The notes: generated by a model not told the origin, from the letters alone. Positions 8,932 through 18,932 are shown, numbered from the stretch's first letter. The stretch is 64,000 nt of DNA from Desulforamulus profundi (GCF_002607855.1 NZ_AWQQ01000006.1:14356-78355), one strand, 5' to 3'. Program-made: numbers and translations.

Positions 8932-9014
8932 AGTAACACATCCTTTTTTAGCTTATGGGTAGTTTTTTGGGGTCGGACCATTGGCCATTTATGGGTCATC
9001 CTAATAGTATTCCC

Positions 9015-10079
9015 CTAGCACTTCACAATTTCCGAAGCGGCACGGCGCAGGCGGTTCATTACTGCAAGCCCAATCCCTTTGGTTTCAATGCCTTCAGCCA
9101 GAATGATATCGACTTGCAGCCGATCAAATTCTCTCAACCGGCCAAAGAGTAAAGCGGCAGCGCCGGAAGGGGTTTTTCTGCGGCCCATGGTAAGTATCTT
9201 TGCTTGCCCGGAATAACCGGCGGCACTTTCCTCGGTGGCCAGCACACCAACCCGTTTGCCCATGGCGGACAATTCCTCCGCACGGCAAGACAGGGCTTTC
9301 CGTACTTTTTCCGGTTCCCCCTCAAAAAGAATCACCGGCGCTGCCGGGGCATAGTGAATGTATTTCATGCCTGGGGAACGAGGCGCCTGGTCCTTGGGCA
9401 ACTTCTCTCCTAGCACGGAGGGATCAAGGGTTACATTTTTCAGAACCCGGGCCAGTTGCTCGTGGGTAACTCCGCCGGGACGTAAAATAACCGGGCAAGG
9501 ACCGGTTATGTCCAGAACGGTGGATTCCAAACCCAGGCCGGCAGGTCCCCCGTCCAGGATGGCGTCCACTCTCCCCTCTAAATCGGTCCGGACATGGGCC
9601 GCGGTGGTGGGACTGGGGCGGCCGGACCGATTGGCGCTGGGGGCCGCTATGGGTAAGCCCGCAGCTTTAATCAGGGCTAACGCCACCGGGTGATCGGGCA
9701 TCCTTATGGCCACTGTGCCCAACCCTCCGGTCACCTGTTGCGGAATTTCCCCGCCCTTGGGGACTATCAGTGTTAACGGCCCGGGCCAGAATTGTTCAAT
9801 CAAAAGCAAGGCCTCCGGGGACAGGCTTCGGCTGAGCCGGTGGGCCATCTCCAGGTCGGCCACATGCAATATCAAGGGATTGTCCGAGGGCCTGCCTTTG
9901 GCCCGGTAGATACCGGCCACAGCCTCACCGTCCAGACCGTTGGCGCCAAGGCCGTAGACCGTTTCTGTGGGAAAGGCCACCAGGCCTCCTTTTTTTATGA
10001 TTTCTGCCGCCCGGGCAATGATTTCCGGATCAGGGTTGTTGGGGTCAAGTTTCCACACCCGGGTAGTGATGTTTTCCAT
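9015..10079 (-). CDS. ywlC: Threonylcarbamoyl-AMP synthase (Sua5/YwlC)
   Basis: Makes the TC-AMP intermediate for the t6A37 modification of tRNAs reading ANN codons. 354 aa, the long two-domain form: YrdC domain (residues 15-205; KGGLVAFPTETVYGLGAN, PSANRSGRPSPT) and a C-terminal Sua5 domain (about 235-350) after the linker PRSPGMKYIHYAPAAPV. Intact, upstream of mntP. Confidence 0.95.
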   Translation of the reverse strand: MENITTRVWKLDPNNPDPEIIARAAEIIKKGGLVAFPTETVYGLGANGLDGEAVAGIYRAKGRPSDNPLILHVADLEMAHRLSRSLSPEALLLIEQFWPGPLTLIVPKGGEIPQQVTGGLGTVAIRMPDHPVALALIKAAGLPIAAPSANRSGRPSPTTAAHVRTDLEGRVDAILDGGPAGLGLESTVLDITGPCPVILRPGGVTHEQLARVLKNVTLDPSVLGEKLPKDQAPRSPGMKYIHYAPAAPVILFEGEPEKVRKALSCRAEELSAMGKRVGVLATEESAAGYSGQAKILTMGRRKTPSGAAALLFGRLREFDRLQVDIILAEGIETKGIGLAVMNRLRRAASEIVKC

Positions 10080-10124
10080 AAGTATGCATCTCCGTCCTTA
10101 CGGAGGAATTATATCATGTTTTTT

Positions 10125-10387
10125 TGCACTGCGCAGCACTGCGCTATTCGCTATTAGGTGTTCGCTTTTCGCTGTTAGTTTTTGATTTGCCGGTGTTTCT
10201 TCATATGGCTAATAGTTATCGTCGAATCATAAGTACCTGGAATATAGTTGTCCCATAAGCGAATAGGATTATAAAGAGGACTTTGGACTGTCTCCAAGGG
10301 TATGTCCGGGGTAAAATCTAATGCGCATAGCGAATGGCGAACAGCAGGATCCCAAAGGAATACCCTTAAGCACAGGAGGAGTAAACG
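10125..10387. repeat. Intergenic region with CGCTATTCGC-type repeats
   Basis: Holds tandem, partly self-complementary words such as GCGCTATTCGCTATTAG (10130-10178) and GCATAGCGAATGGCGAACAGC (10323-10343), similar to 6809-6856, plus one family-B word (GGAATACCC, 10357-10365). No gene or recognised riboswitch is visible before nicO. Confidence 0.4.
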
Positions 10388-11088
10388 GTGGATTTCTGGT
10401 TGTATTTCTGGTCCGCCCTGGGAATCGGGGCTTTGCATGCACTGGAACCGGGCCACGGCAAAAGTATTATGGGGGCCTACTTAATTATGTCCCGGGGAAG
10501 GTCACGGGATGCTGTACTCCTGGGTCTGACTTCGGCCATTACGCACACCCTGGTGATTGTTGTTATGGCAGTGATGGCCCACTCGGCTACGGCATTTGCC
10601 ATGTCCAATACCACCGTGCCGCAGGACCGCGTGGAAATCTGGCTGAAATTGATTTCCGGAGCCATTATCATTTTTGTCGGGCTGCGGATGATGCTGCGAA
10701 AAAATGATTCCTGCAGTTGTGGCTGCGGGTCTCAACAGTACCGAAAGTTTTCCGTAAAATATTTCAGTCAGCCCAAGGGCAACTTGCTGGATGTCCTGAT
10801 GCTGGGCTTTACCAACGGCCTGATGCCCTGCCCCAGCGCCCTGGCGGTGCTGCTGCTTTCGGTCAGCAGCGGGGCGATGCTTAGTGGGCTGGCCCTGGTC
10901 TTTGCCTTTGGCGTCGGCGGGGCCATTGCACTGGTGGCCGTCGGGTTGGTCTTCGTTAAGCTGTCCTCTTTCACGGGAACGCTTTTTGAACGGGGACCTT
11001 CCGCCTGCTGCCCCGTCTCAGCGGGCTTCTGATCACCGTCATCGGGGGATTGACATCCTACAGCGCCTTGACAAAAATCGCTTCCTAA
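10388..11088 (+). CDS. Nickel/cobalt transporter, NicO (HoxN/RcnA) family, frameshifted
   Basis: Six-helix transition-metal permease. The family signature HALEPGHGKS is at residues 16-25, a second conserved block is FTNGLMPCPSALAVLLL, and a Cys-rich loop (DSCSCGCG) lies between the halves. GTG start at 10388 has AGGAGGAG upstream. The frame breaks in the G4 run at 10992-10995. One added G gives RGTFRLLPRLSGLLI and ends LTKIAS at 11088, about 233 aa. Direction (uptake or efflux) is not decided by sequence. One of the few plus-strand genes in the window. Confidence 0.85.
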
Positions 11089-11097
11089 GAAAAATAA

Positions 11098-11126
11098 GGC
11101 CGGAAGGGGATTTCCTCCTTCCGGCC
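11098..11126 (-). terminator. Rho-independent terminator (prmC end)
   Basis: Perfect 10-bp stem GGCCGGAAGG/CCTTCCGGCC. On the minus strand it is followed by TTATTTTTC, so it ends the prmC transcript; on the plus strand it may also stop nicO but without an adjacent U tract. Confidence 0.75.
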
Positions 11127-11151
11127 CGGTAAACTAAGGGCGTTTTTAATG

Positions 11152-12093
11152 CTATATACCGTTCAGTTTAAAGACCAGGGTGGCAGCCATTTTCCGTTCC
11201 GGGAAGCCGCAGTCCTTCTGCTGTTTAAATTGGTTTTTGTTTTTTTCCGCCACCACCAGCCGCTCACGGCCTGCAAGATCTAACTTTATTTCCGTTTGCC
11301 ACAGGTCGGGAGGTAAAATCTTACTGGCGGGTTCGCCCTGTCCCGGGCCGATTTCCATTAGCAGCAGTCCGCCTGGTTTCAGAAAACTGTAGGCCATGGG
11401 AATCAGGAGGCGGTAAAGGTCTAAACCGTCAATTCCCCCGTCCAGGGCCAGGTGGGGTTCGAAGTCCTTGACGTCGCTCATAAGTCCGGGGATGTCGCCG
11501 CTGGGGATGTAGGGAAGGTTAGCAGTCATTACGCTGATTCTTCCCTTCATTTCCAAAGGCATCGGTTTTAGCAGGTTTCCCTGCCTGAAGTGTATTCTGT
11601 CCTCAACCCGGTGAAGCCGGGCATTTTGTTTGGCTATTTCCAATGCCTCATTTGAGAGGTCTATAGCCCAGACCTGCAGTCCGGGAACCAAGTAAGCCAG
11701 GCTTGCTGCGATGGCACCACTGCCGGTCCCCACATCCACGGCCAGAGGGTTCCCCTTATCGCTTTTTTTAAGATACTCCAGAGCGGTTTCTACCATCAGT
11801 TCGGTGTCCGGGCGGGGTATTAAAACGGCAGGCGTAACGATAAAATCCAGGCCCATAAATTCCTTGCACCCGGTTAAGTAGGCTACCGGTTCCCCCCAGG
11901 CCCGCCTGTCCAGGAGACTCCTATATTGTTGTTGCTGCTCAGCTGTAAGCGCTCGATCTCCCTGCAGGAGTAAGCCCGTCCGGTCCATCCCGGTAACCTT
12001 GGACAATAACACCTGGGCATCCAGGTTAGCGGACTGGATATTATGTAAGTTTAAAAATTCCCGTCCCATGATAAGGGCATCTCTAATTTGCAT
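11152..12093 (-). CDS. prmC: Release-factor glutamine N5-methyltransferase
   Basis: SAM-dependent enzyme that methylates the GGQ glutamine of RF1 and RF2. N-terminal helical domain, then the Rossmann core with VDVGTGSGAIAASLA (SAM site) and the catalytic loop TANLPYIPSGDI. That loop is NLPY rather than the textbook NPPY. 313 aa from the ATG at 12091-12093 (GAGGTG just upstream), some 25-30 residues longer at the C-terminus than typical. Sits directly downstream of its substrate gene prfA, separated by a REP element. Confidence 0.92.
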   Translation of the reverse strand: MQIRDALIMGREFLNLHNIQSANLDAQVLLSKVTGMDRTGLLLQGDRALTAEQQQQYRSLLDRRAWGEPVAYLTGCKEFMGLDFIVTPAVLIPRPDTELMVETALEYLKKSDKGNPLAVDVGTGSGAIAASLAYLVPGLQVWAIDLSNEALEIAKQNARLHRVEDRIHFRQGNLLKPMPLEMKGRISVMTANLPYIPSGDIPGLMSDVKDFEPHLALDGGIDGLDLYRLLIPMAYSFLKPGGLLLMEIGPGQGEPASKILPPDLWQTEIKLDLAGRERLVVAEKNKNQFKQQKDCGFPERKMAATLVFKLNGI

Positions 12094-12119
12094 GGTACAC
12101 CTCACGGGATATACTTTGC

Positions 12120-12194
12120 AATTCAAGCGGGGACGGTTCTTGACTTGAATTGGTGTATACACCAATTCAAGTCAAGAACCGTCCCCAACTTGAA
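12120..12194. repeat. REP-like element A2 (double unit)
   Basis: Two head-to-head units of the AAGAACCGTCCCC family around a GGTGTATACACC centre, between prfA and prmC. The palindrome would form a strong hairpin in the prfA-prmC mRNA. Confidence 0.85.
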
Positions 12195-12205
12195 GTCCCC
12201 TTGGC

Positions 12206-13276
12206 CTATTCCTGCTCCGCTTTCAGGCGCTCGGCCTGGTCGGTGGTAATGAGGGCTTCGATGATTTCGTCCAAGTCGCCCTGCAGCACGTATTCCAGGC
12301 GGTGTACCGTCAGGCCGATGCGGTGATCGGTGATGCGGTTTTGGGGGAAGTTGTAGGTGCGGATGCGCTCGCTGCGGTCGCCGCTGCCCACCATGGACTT
12401 CCGCGCACCGGCAATGGCCTTTTGCTGTTCCTCCTGGGCTTTATCCAGCAGGCGGGCCCGGAGAACTCGCATGGCCTTGTCTTTGTTCTTATGCTGGGAT
12501 TTTTCATCCTGGCAGGACACCACTGTGCCGGTGGGGATGTGGGTAATCCGCACGGCGGACTGGGTAGTGTTTACACACTGGCCGCCGGGGCCGCTGGCAC
12601 AGAACAGGTCGATGCGGATGTCGTTGGGGTTGATTTCAATATCAACCTCTTCCGCTTCCGGCAAAACCGCCACAGTGGCGGCAGAGGTGTGGATGCGGCC
12701 GCCGCTTTCGGTGGCGGGCACCCGCTGCACACGGTGCACCCCGCTCTCGAATTTCAGGGTGCTGTAGGCGCCTTTTCCCTCGATGACAAAGGTGACTTCC
12801 TTGAAGCCTCCCAGGTCGGTCTCGTTGGCGTCCAGAATTTCGGTGCGCCAGCCCTTCTTCTCTGCGTAGCGGGAGTACATTCTGAACAGGTCGCCGGCAA
12901 ACAGAGCGGCTTCGTCCCCGCCGGTGCCGCCGCGGATTTCCATGATTACGTTTTTCTCATCGTTGGGGTCCTTGGGCAGCAGCAGGATCTTGAGTTTCTT
13001 CTCGTACTCCTCGATTTTACCTGCCAGTTCTTCAACTTCCAGTTCTACCATTTCCCGGAAGTCCGGTTCCAGCTTCTCTTCCAGCATCAGCTTGTTTTCC
13101 TGGAGATCGGCCTGGGCTTTCTTATACTGGCGAAAAACATCCACCATTTCTCCCAGATCCGAGTGGGCTTTTACCAGTTGCTGCCACTTGGCCCGGTCGG
13201 CCATGACTTCCGGATCACTGATTTGGTTTTCCAGTTGTACGTATTTATCCTCCAGCGCCTGGAGTTTAGCGAACAT
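12206..13276 (-). CDS. prfA: Peptide chain release factor 1
   Basis: RF1, terminates translation at UAA and UAG. 356 aa from ATG 13274-13276 (AAGGTG 6 nt before); an upstream GTG/ATG extension is unlikely. The stop-codon reading PAT motif is in [12 protein letters not shown] and the peptidyl-hydrolysis GGQ in [15 protein letters not shown]. Intact. Overlaps the DUF1385 gene by 11 nt and is followed by prmC. Confidence 0.97.
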   Translation of the reverse strand: MFAKLQALEDKYVQLENQISDPEVMADRAKWQQLVKAHSDLGEMVDVFRQYKKAQADLQENKLMLEEKLEPDFREMVELEVEELAGKIEEYEKKLKILLLPKDPNDEKNVIMEIRGGTGGDEAALFAGDLFRMYSRYAEKKGWRTEILDANETDLGGFKEVTFVIEGKGAYSTLKFESGVHRVQRVPATESGGRIHTSAATVAVLPEAEEVDIEINPNDIRIDLFCASGPGGQCVNTTQSAVRITHIPTGTVVSCQDEKSQHKNKDKAMRVLRARLLDKAQEEQQKAIAGARKSMVGSGDRSERIRTYNFPQNRITDHRIGLTVHRLEYVLQGDLDEIIEALITTDQAERLKAEQE

Positions 13277-14143
13277 TGATGTCACCTTCCTTACGGACTG
13301 CATTAAAAGCTCTAATCGCCACTTCCACCTGGCTGTTGTCGGGTTCTTTGGTGGTCAGCTTTTGCAGCCAGAGCCCCGGGGCAATAAAGATGCGGCAGAG
13401 ACCCCTGTCCTGATATTTCCCCGACAGCTTGAGAAGTTCATAGGCTACACCGGCCACCACCGGCAGCAGAAGGATGCGAAAGAAAATTTGGCCGAACAAC
13501 CCCGAAGCGGTAACTCCGGAGAAAATAACAACCTTTATCAGGATAACGATGAGCAGGAAGCTGGTGCCGCAGCGGGGGTGCAGGGTGGAAAATTTCTGCA
13601 CTTCCTCCACCGTCAGTTCTTTCCCTGCTTCGTAAGCATTGATAACCTTGTGCTCCGCACCGTGATACATGAAGACCCGCTGGATGTCCTTCATGCGGGA
13701 CACACCTACCACGTACCCGAGAAAGACCACCAGGCGGATGGCCCCCTCCAGAAGGTTCCGGACAAAGTTGTCCTGGATGGCGGAAGCGGTATAGTAGGTC
13801 AACGTGGTGGGGATCACGATAAACAGCACGATGGCCAAACCCAGTGAAATGGCAATGGTTAAAAACAGTTCCCACTTGCTCAGTTTCTCTTCTTCCTCTT
13901 CCCCCATGGCCTGCTCGGCCGAAAAGGCCAGTGCTTCGATTCCCATAATGAGGGATTCGAACAGCATGACCACGCCACGAATAAAGGGAAACTTAAGAAA
14001 CGGGAGCCTCTGGGTAATGGAACCCACCGGCTTTTCATTAATGACGATGGTTTCATCGGGACGGCGCACCGCAATGGCCCGGTTGCCCGGCCCCCGCATC
14101 ATAACGCCTTCGATGACTGCCTGGCTCCGTATTGAAAAGACAT
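13266..14143 (-). CDS. DUF1385 membrane protein (YqhQ family), frameshifted at N-terminus
   Basis: Integral membrane protein of unknown function, conserved next to prfA or rpmE in Firmicutes. About 292 aa. Four membrane segments and the family blocks [26 protein letters not shown] and [12 protein letters not shown] are present. The ATG at 14141-14143 has AAGGGGG upstream and reads [19 protein letters not shown] once one G is restored at about 14124; [13 protein letters not shown] is the diagnostic N-terminus. Confidence 0.88.
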
Positions 14144-14158
14144 TCTAATCCCCCTTAT

Positions 14159-14235
14159 TTGAGAAGTGAGAGGTGAGAGGTTGGAAGTGAGAATAAGAAA
14201 CCTCTTTTACTGTCAATCTCATTTCTCCTAATTAT
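14159..14235. repeat. GAGAAGTGAGAGG short-word repeat
   Basis: GAGAAGTGAGAGGTGAGAGG followed by TTGGAAGTGAGAA between rpmE and the DUF1385 gene; the same words recur at 24021-24052 and, inverted, at 24074-24105 beside pyrG. Confidence 0.5.
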
Positions 14236-14265
14236 TAAATAATCTAGAGGGGCACATAAAGAAAT

Positions 14266-14285
14266 AGCAGAGCCACCGCTCTGCT
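14266..14285 (-). terminator. Rho-independent terminator of rpmE
   Basis: AGCAGAGC/GCTCTGCT stem with 4-nt loop just after the rpmE stop, followed on the minus strand by ATTTCTTT. Confidence 0.8.
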
Positions 14286-14292
14286 AACTAAG

Positions 14293-14492
14293 CTATTTCA
14301 AGCCGTATTTCTTACGAAACTTCTCGGCCCGGCCACCAACTTCAATTTGACGCTGAGCCCCGGTGTAGAAGGATGGCAGTTGGAGCAAATTTCAACTTTG
14401 ATCTCCTTCTTGGTGGAACCAGTCTTAAAGGTGTTTCCACATACACACTTAACTTCTACCTCATTGTAATTGGGATGAATTTTTTCCTTCAC
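14293..14492 (-). CDS. rpmE: 50S ribosomal protein L31 (zinc type), frameshifted
   Basis: L31, 66 aa. N-terminus [20 protein letters not shown] and the second Cys pair CSNCH give the four zinc ligands (C+ paralogue). The frame breaks at about 14371; adding one C gives [20 protein letters not shown] and ends RKKYGLK at 14293, the standard L31 tail. An essential-type gene broken by one missing base points to sequence error. Confidence 0.92.
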
Positions 14493-14569
14493 TTACAACT
14501 CACCTTCTTTCTCCAGCAAATGCAAATGCCTTCGGCATTAACGACTAATAAACACACGACGATATTATA

Positions 14570-14974
14570 GCACAGAAAAATGTGGCGGGCAAGAGCTGGC
14601 TTTGGGGCTTTGGGGTAATTCTTTGAGGTCTGGCCGTCAGCCTTCAGCCCTCAGCTGTCAGCTTTTTTATTAAAGGCTGAAGGATGATGGCCGAGGGCTT
14701 GACCCCTAAGGAATACCTGCAAAGATATTTTTTTAAAAATATTATTTCCAAAAAAAGGAATTCCGTAAACAGTGGCGTATAATTAATTACAAATACCATA
14801 TTATGGTATTTATGATACTCCTGCCTGTCGGAGCCTTCGGTTTGCGGGGATGGGATATACCTCCGCCGGGAGCAGGCAGCTCCACCACTGGCCCGACATT
14901 GTTTCGCAGGAATCCCACAACTAAATATTGTTGGTCCTTTGACAGTACCTGCATTGTTGAGGGAGGCGATTCAG
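14570..14974 (+). other. Structured intergenic region, possible leader RNA
   Basis: 14620-14710 holds CAGCCTTCAGCCCTCAGC-type repeats. After a TATAAT (about 14777) the plus strand shows CTGCCTG/CAGGCAG (14822-14872) enclosing GCGGGG/CTCCGC, then GGGAGG before the small ORF at 14975. I tested the pattern mentally against TPP, M-box, c-di-GMP, THF, fluoride and 6S RNA and recognise none. Confidence 0.3.
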
Positions 14975-15166
14975 ATGTGTTCAGCAAAACATTCCCCTGA
15001 GACCATCAGGACCATGATATCTTGGCCATCAGGCCCACCCAGCGGACTGTTCAAAGAAGAGGGGTCAGGGGACCCAGGTAATCCAAGGCCACCAACCAGG
15101 GAAGAATTAATAAAACTTTTGAAAGGATGTGATGGCTCAGGTGGTAAGCAATACCACCTTTCTTGA
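14975..15166 (+). CDS. Small ORF, unknown
   Basis: 63-codon ORF starting MCSAKHSPETIRTMISWPSG and containing PPTREELIKLLKGCDG. A strong ribosome site (AGGGAGG, 8 nt before the ATG) supports translation. It is proline- and glycine-rich in the middle, with no membrane helix and two Cys. Its 3' end overlaps a hairpin that resembles a terminator, so it could instead be part of a structured RNA. Not recognised. Confidence 0.35.
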   Translation: MCSAKHSPETIRTMISWPSGPPSGLFKEEGSGDPGNPRPPTREELIKLLKGCDGSGGKQYHLS

Positions 15167-15178
15167 AGGGTCTTTTTA
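15139..15178 (+). terminator. Possible Rho-independent terminator
   Basis: AGGTGGTA/ATACCACCT stem (15139-15159), followed by TTCTT and then TCTTTTT. It would end a transcript starting near 14785. The remaining 15180-15520 holds nothing I can identify. Confidence 0.45.
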
Positions 15179-15517
15179 GGCAAACTTTAAGAGAAATAAT
15201 GCCTGCGTTTAAGGCAACCTCTTTTTATTATGTTTTCCCCTTCCTTTTTCTGATCAATATAATTTTCACTTGAAAATCCCAAGGTTATCAACGGTACTGC
15301 ATTGCCCGGGTAGCCAAGTCGAGGGAAAATGCAGACCTAACGGTTTTAAATTAAGAGACGCCCCCAACCCTGGATAAACATACGGCAAAGACCTTTTCCC
15401 TTGTTCTCTGGCGCATGATGCCGGTCGCTATCCGGAGAGCGACCCACAGCGAAGGAATTTAACAAAAACAAGATGATGGGGAAATCAGGGACGGCGTTAC
15501 GGAGAATTTCATAGTGC

Positions 15518-15547
15518 AAAAAATTACCCCTATCCATTGGATAGGGG
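15518..15547 (-). terminator. Rho-independent terminator of the LysM/M23 gene
   Basis: CCCCTATCC/GGATAGGGG stem, followed on the minus strand by TAATTTTTTGC. Confidence 0.85.
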
Positions 15548-15553
15548 AATTTT

Positions 15554-16491
15554 TTAGCCAAAAAGTCTTTCTTTCAGGAACAGCATGGGATCCAGCGGAA
15601 CGCCCTGCCGCAGAATTTCCATGTGCAGGTGAGGACCGGTGGAACGACCGGTATTCCCCACTTCGGCAATGGCCTGGTTTCTGTCTACCAGCTGCCCTTC
15701 ACGGACCAGCAGTTTTGAACAGTGGGAATACAAGGAACGGATGCCGTTGCCATGATCCAGGATGACTGTCAGACCATAGGTTCCCCTGGGAGCAGACCAA
15801 ACCACACGACCCTTTTCCGCGGCAACAATGGTTGCCCCTTCACAGGCGCCGATGTCTACCCCTTCATGGGGTCGGTCCCCCCGGATGCCAAAGTGGGAGG
15901 TAACCTCCCCGGCCACCGGCCAGGCCCAACCGCCAATTTGAATCCTGCTGGTTTGTCCGGCGGGTTCAGACATCACCTGTTCGGACACTTCACCGGGAAT
16001 GGTGAGGGTATAACCAATTTTGATGATGTCAGGATTCTTAATCTCATTGGCACTCATTAATTGCTGCAGGGAAATGCCATACTGACCGGCAATATGGGAG
16101 AGCGTTTCCCCACCGGCAACCCGGTGATAACGGAACTCTCCGCCGGGGATGGTAAGGGTGCGGCCCACTGCCAGCACGTCCTCCTGGCTCAAATGGTTGG
16201 TCCTGGCCAGTTCGTCTATCGAAATACCGGACCGCTCGGCGATACTCCATAAGGTATCCCCGGGACGGACCCGGTATTCCATCTGCACAACGGGGGCTTT
16301 ACTTACCCTGCAGCCGGTTTTTCCGGGTACTTTACCACTTCCACCTCTCTGGCTATAGGAGGGGTATAGTCTCCCTCCGACATAACTTCATCCAGACGGG
16401 CACTGGCAGGCAGTACCCCCAGGGCCGTGCTGGCGATGACAGCAGCCATGGCGATAGCCAGAAAACGTTTTTTATTTATCGAAAGTTTCAT
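15554..16491 (-). CDS. Secreted LysM-LysM-M23 peptidoglycan endopeptidase, frameshifted
   Basis: About 312 aa. Signal peptide (MKLSINKKRFLAIAMAAVIA, cleavage near ASA), a linker, two LysM domains (YRVRPGDTLWSIAERSGIS; YHRVAGGETLSHIAGQYGIS) and a C-terminal M23 domain with zinc ligands in HEGVDIG and GPHLHMEI. The signal-peptide part and the enzyme part are in different frames; one added G in GGGTAAG (about 16307) joins them as AGVSKAPVVQMEYRV. Likely a cell-wall remodelling or sporulation hydrolase. Its ribosome site lies inside a hairpin (see 16497-16541). Confidence 0.88.
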
Positions 16492-16496
16492 GAAAA

Positions 16497-16541
16497 ATCA
16501 CCTCGTGAGAAGCAAACTGTTAGTAGTTTACCCGAGGTGAT
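16497..16541 (-). promoter_or_regulatory. Hairpin enclosing the Shine-Dalgarno of the LysM/M23 gene
   Basis: ATCACCTCG pairs perfectly with CGAGGTGAT across 27 nt. The 3' arm is the ribosome site (GAGGTGAT, 6 nt before the ATG), and an inner AAACT/AGTTT stem is possible. Folding would hide the start site, suggesting translational control. Confidence 0.55.
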
Positions 16542-16580
16542 GGGAGTGTATACATAATATGGCCTGATATATAACAAAGC

Positions 16581-17947
16581 TTACGCTTCTCTCACATTCC
16601 TGCGTTTATACTGCCGTTTCTGTGCCGGGGCAGGAGTCGGGTCTGGTTCGGTCAATTCGGCGGTTGGGAGCTGGATCCGGGTTCTGGGTTTAAAGTCGCC
16701 CAGTACTTCTCCGTTGGCTTTGGTATGTCTCATGCGCTCCAGTAAATTATCCAGGGCCTCTATGGATGTCATGCCGGCGATGACTTTGCGCAGGCTCCAG
16801 ACGTATTCCAGTTCTTCCTTGGACAGGAGCAAGTCCTCCCGCCGGGTGCCGGAACGCTGGATATCAATGGCGGGGAACAGTCGGCGGTCTGCCAGCTTGC
16901 GGTCTAAGATGAGTTCCATATTGCCGGTGCCTTTAAATTCTTCGAAGATCACATCATCCATCCTGCTGCCCGTTTCAACCAGGGCGGTGGCAAGAATGGT
17001 GAGCTGCCCCCTTCCTCCACATTGCGGGCTGCGCCAAAGAAACGCTTGGGTTTGTGCAGCGCCGCAGGGTCCACACCACCTGACAGGGTCCTTCCGCTGG
17101 GGGGAATGACCAGGTTGTGGGCCCTGGCCAAGCGGGTGATGCTGTCCAAAAGAATGACCACATCCCGGCCGCTTTCCACCAGTCTTTTCGCCCTTTCCAA
17201 TACCATATCGGAGGCCTTCACATGGTTTTCCGGCGGTTCGTCAAAGGTTGAACTGATGACCTCCGCCTTTACCGACCGCTCAATGTCGGTAACTTCCTCG
17301 GGTCTCTCATCGATTAACAGGATAAATAATTCAATTTCGGGGTGATTGGTGGTGATGCTGTTGGCGATTTCTTTGATCAGGACGGTTTTGCCTGCTTTGG
17401 GTGGGGCAACAATCAGACCTCGTTGGCCTTTGCCGATGGGTGCAATGAGGTCAATAACCCTGGCTGAAATCCTGTCGGGGCGGGTTTCCAACCGGATACG
17501 TTTCTGGGGGTACAGGGGTGTGAGGCCGGCGAAGTGCATCCGTTCCGCTGCCAGTTCGGGGTTGGCGCCGTTAACCTGTTCTACCCTTAGGAGTCCGTAG
17601 TATCGCTCGTTATCCTTTGGCTTTCTTACCTGGCCATACACCATGTCGCCGGTTCTCAAATCAAACCTTCTGATTTGGGAGACCGAAACATAAATGTCAT
17701 CATTGCTGGGTACATAGGTAGACGGCCTCAAAAAACCGTAGCCGTCGGGCAAAATCTCCAGAACCCCGCCGGCGTAGGAGACACCGCTTTGTTTGCTCTG
17801 CAGTTTGGAGATCTCGAAAACGATCTCTTTCTTCCGTAATTTATAGTAGCCGGGAATTTCCAGCTCCCGGGCAATGGCATATAATTCCCGCATGGTTTTG
17901 GCTTCTAATTCGGCCTGTTTGTTGACAGGCTTATCATTCTCAGGCAA
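16581..17947 (-). CDS. rho: Transcription termination factor Rho, frameshifted
   Basis: Hexameric RNA helicase ending transcription. N-terminal Rho_N, then the cold-shock RNA-binding domain ([14 protein letters not shown]), Walker A ([19 protein letters not shown]), Walker B ([17 protein letters not shown]) and the arginine-finger/Q-loop part. The frame breaks at about 17003 (missing C in AGCTCACC), after which [20 protein letters not shown] continues. About 456 aa. Start: the frame can open with GTG at 17951-17953, but the AAGGTGG site is better spaced (7 nt) for TTG at 17945-17947. The C-terminal tail ([14 protein letters not shown]) is basic. Confidence 0.93.
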
Positions 17948-18005
17948 GTACACTCCACCTTTAAAACTGTTTTTTACTTTTTTCTAATTAACTTTATAAC
18001 CAGGG

Positions 18006-18523
18006 CTATCCTGTTTTATTCACAGCATTCACTAGCCCTAGTTTTTTTTTAATGACCTTTTGCCGGGCCTCTAAAAATTTAACCGCGGTGAAATAGACCA
18101 AAAAACTGGCTATCAGGCATTGATGACACTGCCAACGAGAAAGGGAAAACCAAGGGCTTTAATTTTTAAAATGGCTTTCGTAAAAATGGGAACACTCTGT
18201 GCAAGTTTAGGGGTAATGGGGGAAGGCACGGTTCCAACCAGGAGTTTGCCCATAAAAATGTTCAGGGTGAAAAACAAGGGGACAACGGGTTTAAAAAGAC
18301 AAACCGTCAGGGTGGCAGCCACTGCATGTACCCGCACAAGTTTTGCCACGAGAAAAGACAGCGGAATGCTGATAAAGGGAACAGGTAAAAAGTCAAAGGC
18401 GACGCCGAGCGCAATTCCCTGCGCCACCTTTTGAGGCGCTTCCGGGAGGTTTAGGAGCCGGTGGTACGAATCCTTACATGCGTCCTTACATTTGCAGAAG
18501 AGCTTGCTTATGATATTTGCCAC
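18006..18523 (-). CDS. DUF2062 membrane protein, frameshifted
   Basis: 172 aa, about three membrane helices. PEAPQKVAQGIALGVAFDFLP and KPVVPLFFTLNIFMGK fit the DUF2062 family, whose function is unknown (sometimes fused to glycosyltransferases). The short frame ends at 18113; adding one C at 18116-18118 restores INALIASFLVYFTAVKFLEA and a stop at 18006-18008. Lies between the transaldolase and rho genes. Confidence 0.75.
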
Positions 18524-18740
18524 CTCAAAATCCTCCTGAAAAATCAGAAAAAAGCCTGGCCCGGCTGTGCCTTGGGATAGCCAAGCGTTTAAGCACAGAA
18601 GCCTTAGCTTTTTTATGCTTCTTTAAGCAAGACAACCCTTTCACGGGTTTGGCGAACTGTGTCACACGCCATTTTCAGTATATCGCAGGGGAGCGGATTG
18701 GTCAATAGTCGGCCAGGGGACGGGATTTGGGGTCCGGTTG

Positions 18741-18835
18741 TTAGACTATGGGGTATTTCCCTGGGGTCCTGTTGCTAGACTTTTAGGTGCTTCTTTGGGG
18801 TCTTGTATTATAAGGATTTATACTAGACCCGAAAG
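18741..18835. repeat. 95-bp direct repeat, copy 1 (family B, long form)
   Basis: Runs from TTAGACTATGGGGTATTTCC to ACTAGACCCGAAAG. The same 95 bp recurs at 19644-19738 with about 10 mismatches and no indel. The two copies flank the transaldolase gene. Shorter inverted copies follow at 18836-18910. Confidence 0.8.
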
Positions 18836-18932
18836 AAATGCCTGTTAGGCTAACAACAGGGCCCATTAGAAATACCCGTAAGTCTAACAACTGGACCCGT
18901 AAGGAATACCTATCAGTCGAGACTCGTAAGCC

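Noticed and set aside
11500..11530. PrmC with NLPY instead of NPPY as a sign of altered function
   Set aside because: The Asn and Tyr that contact the glutamine are kept and NLPY-type loops occur in ordinary PrmC proteins, so this is not notable.
15346..15561. Minus-strand frame with KGLCRMFIQG like the DUF1385 C-terminus
   Set aside because: Only about ten residues match and the rest does not; too weak to call a duplicated gene remnant.
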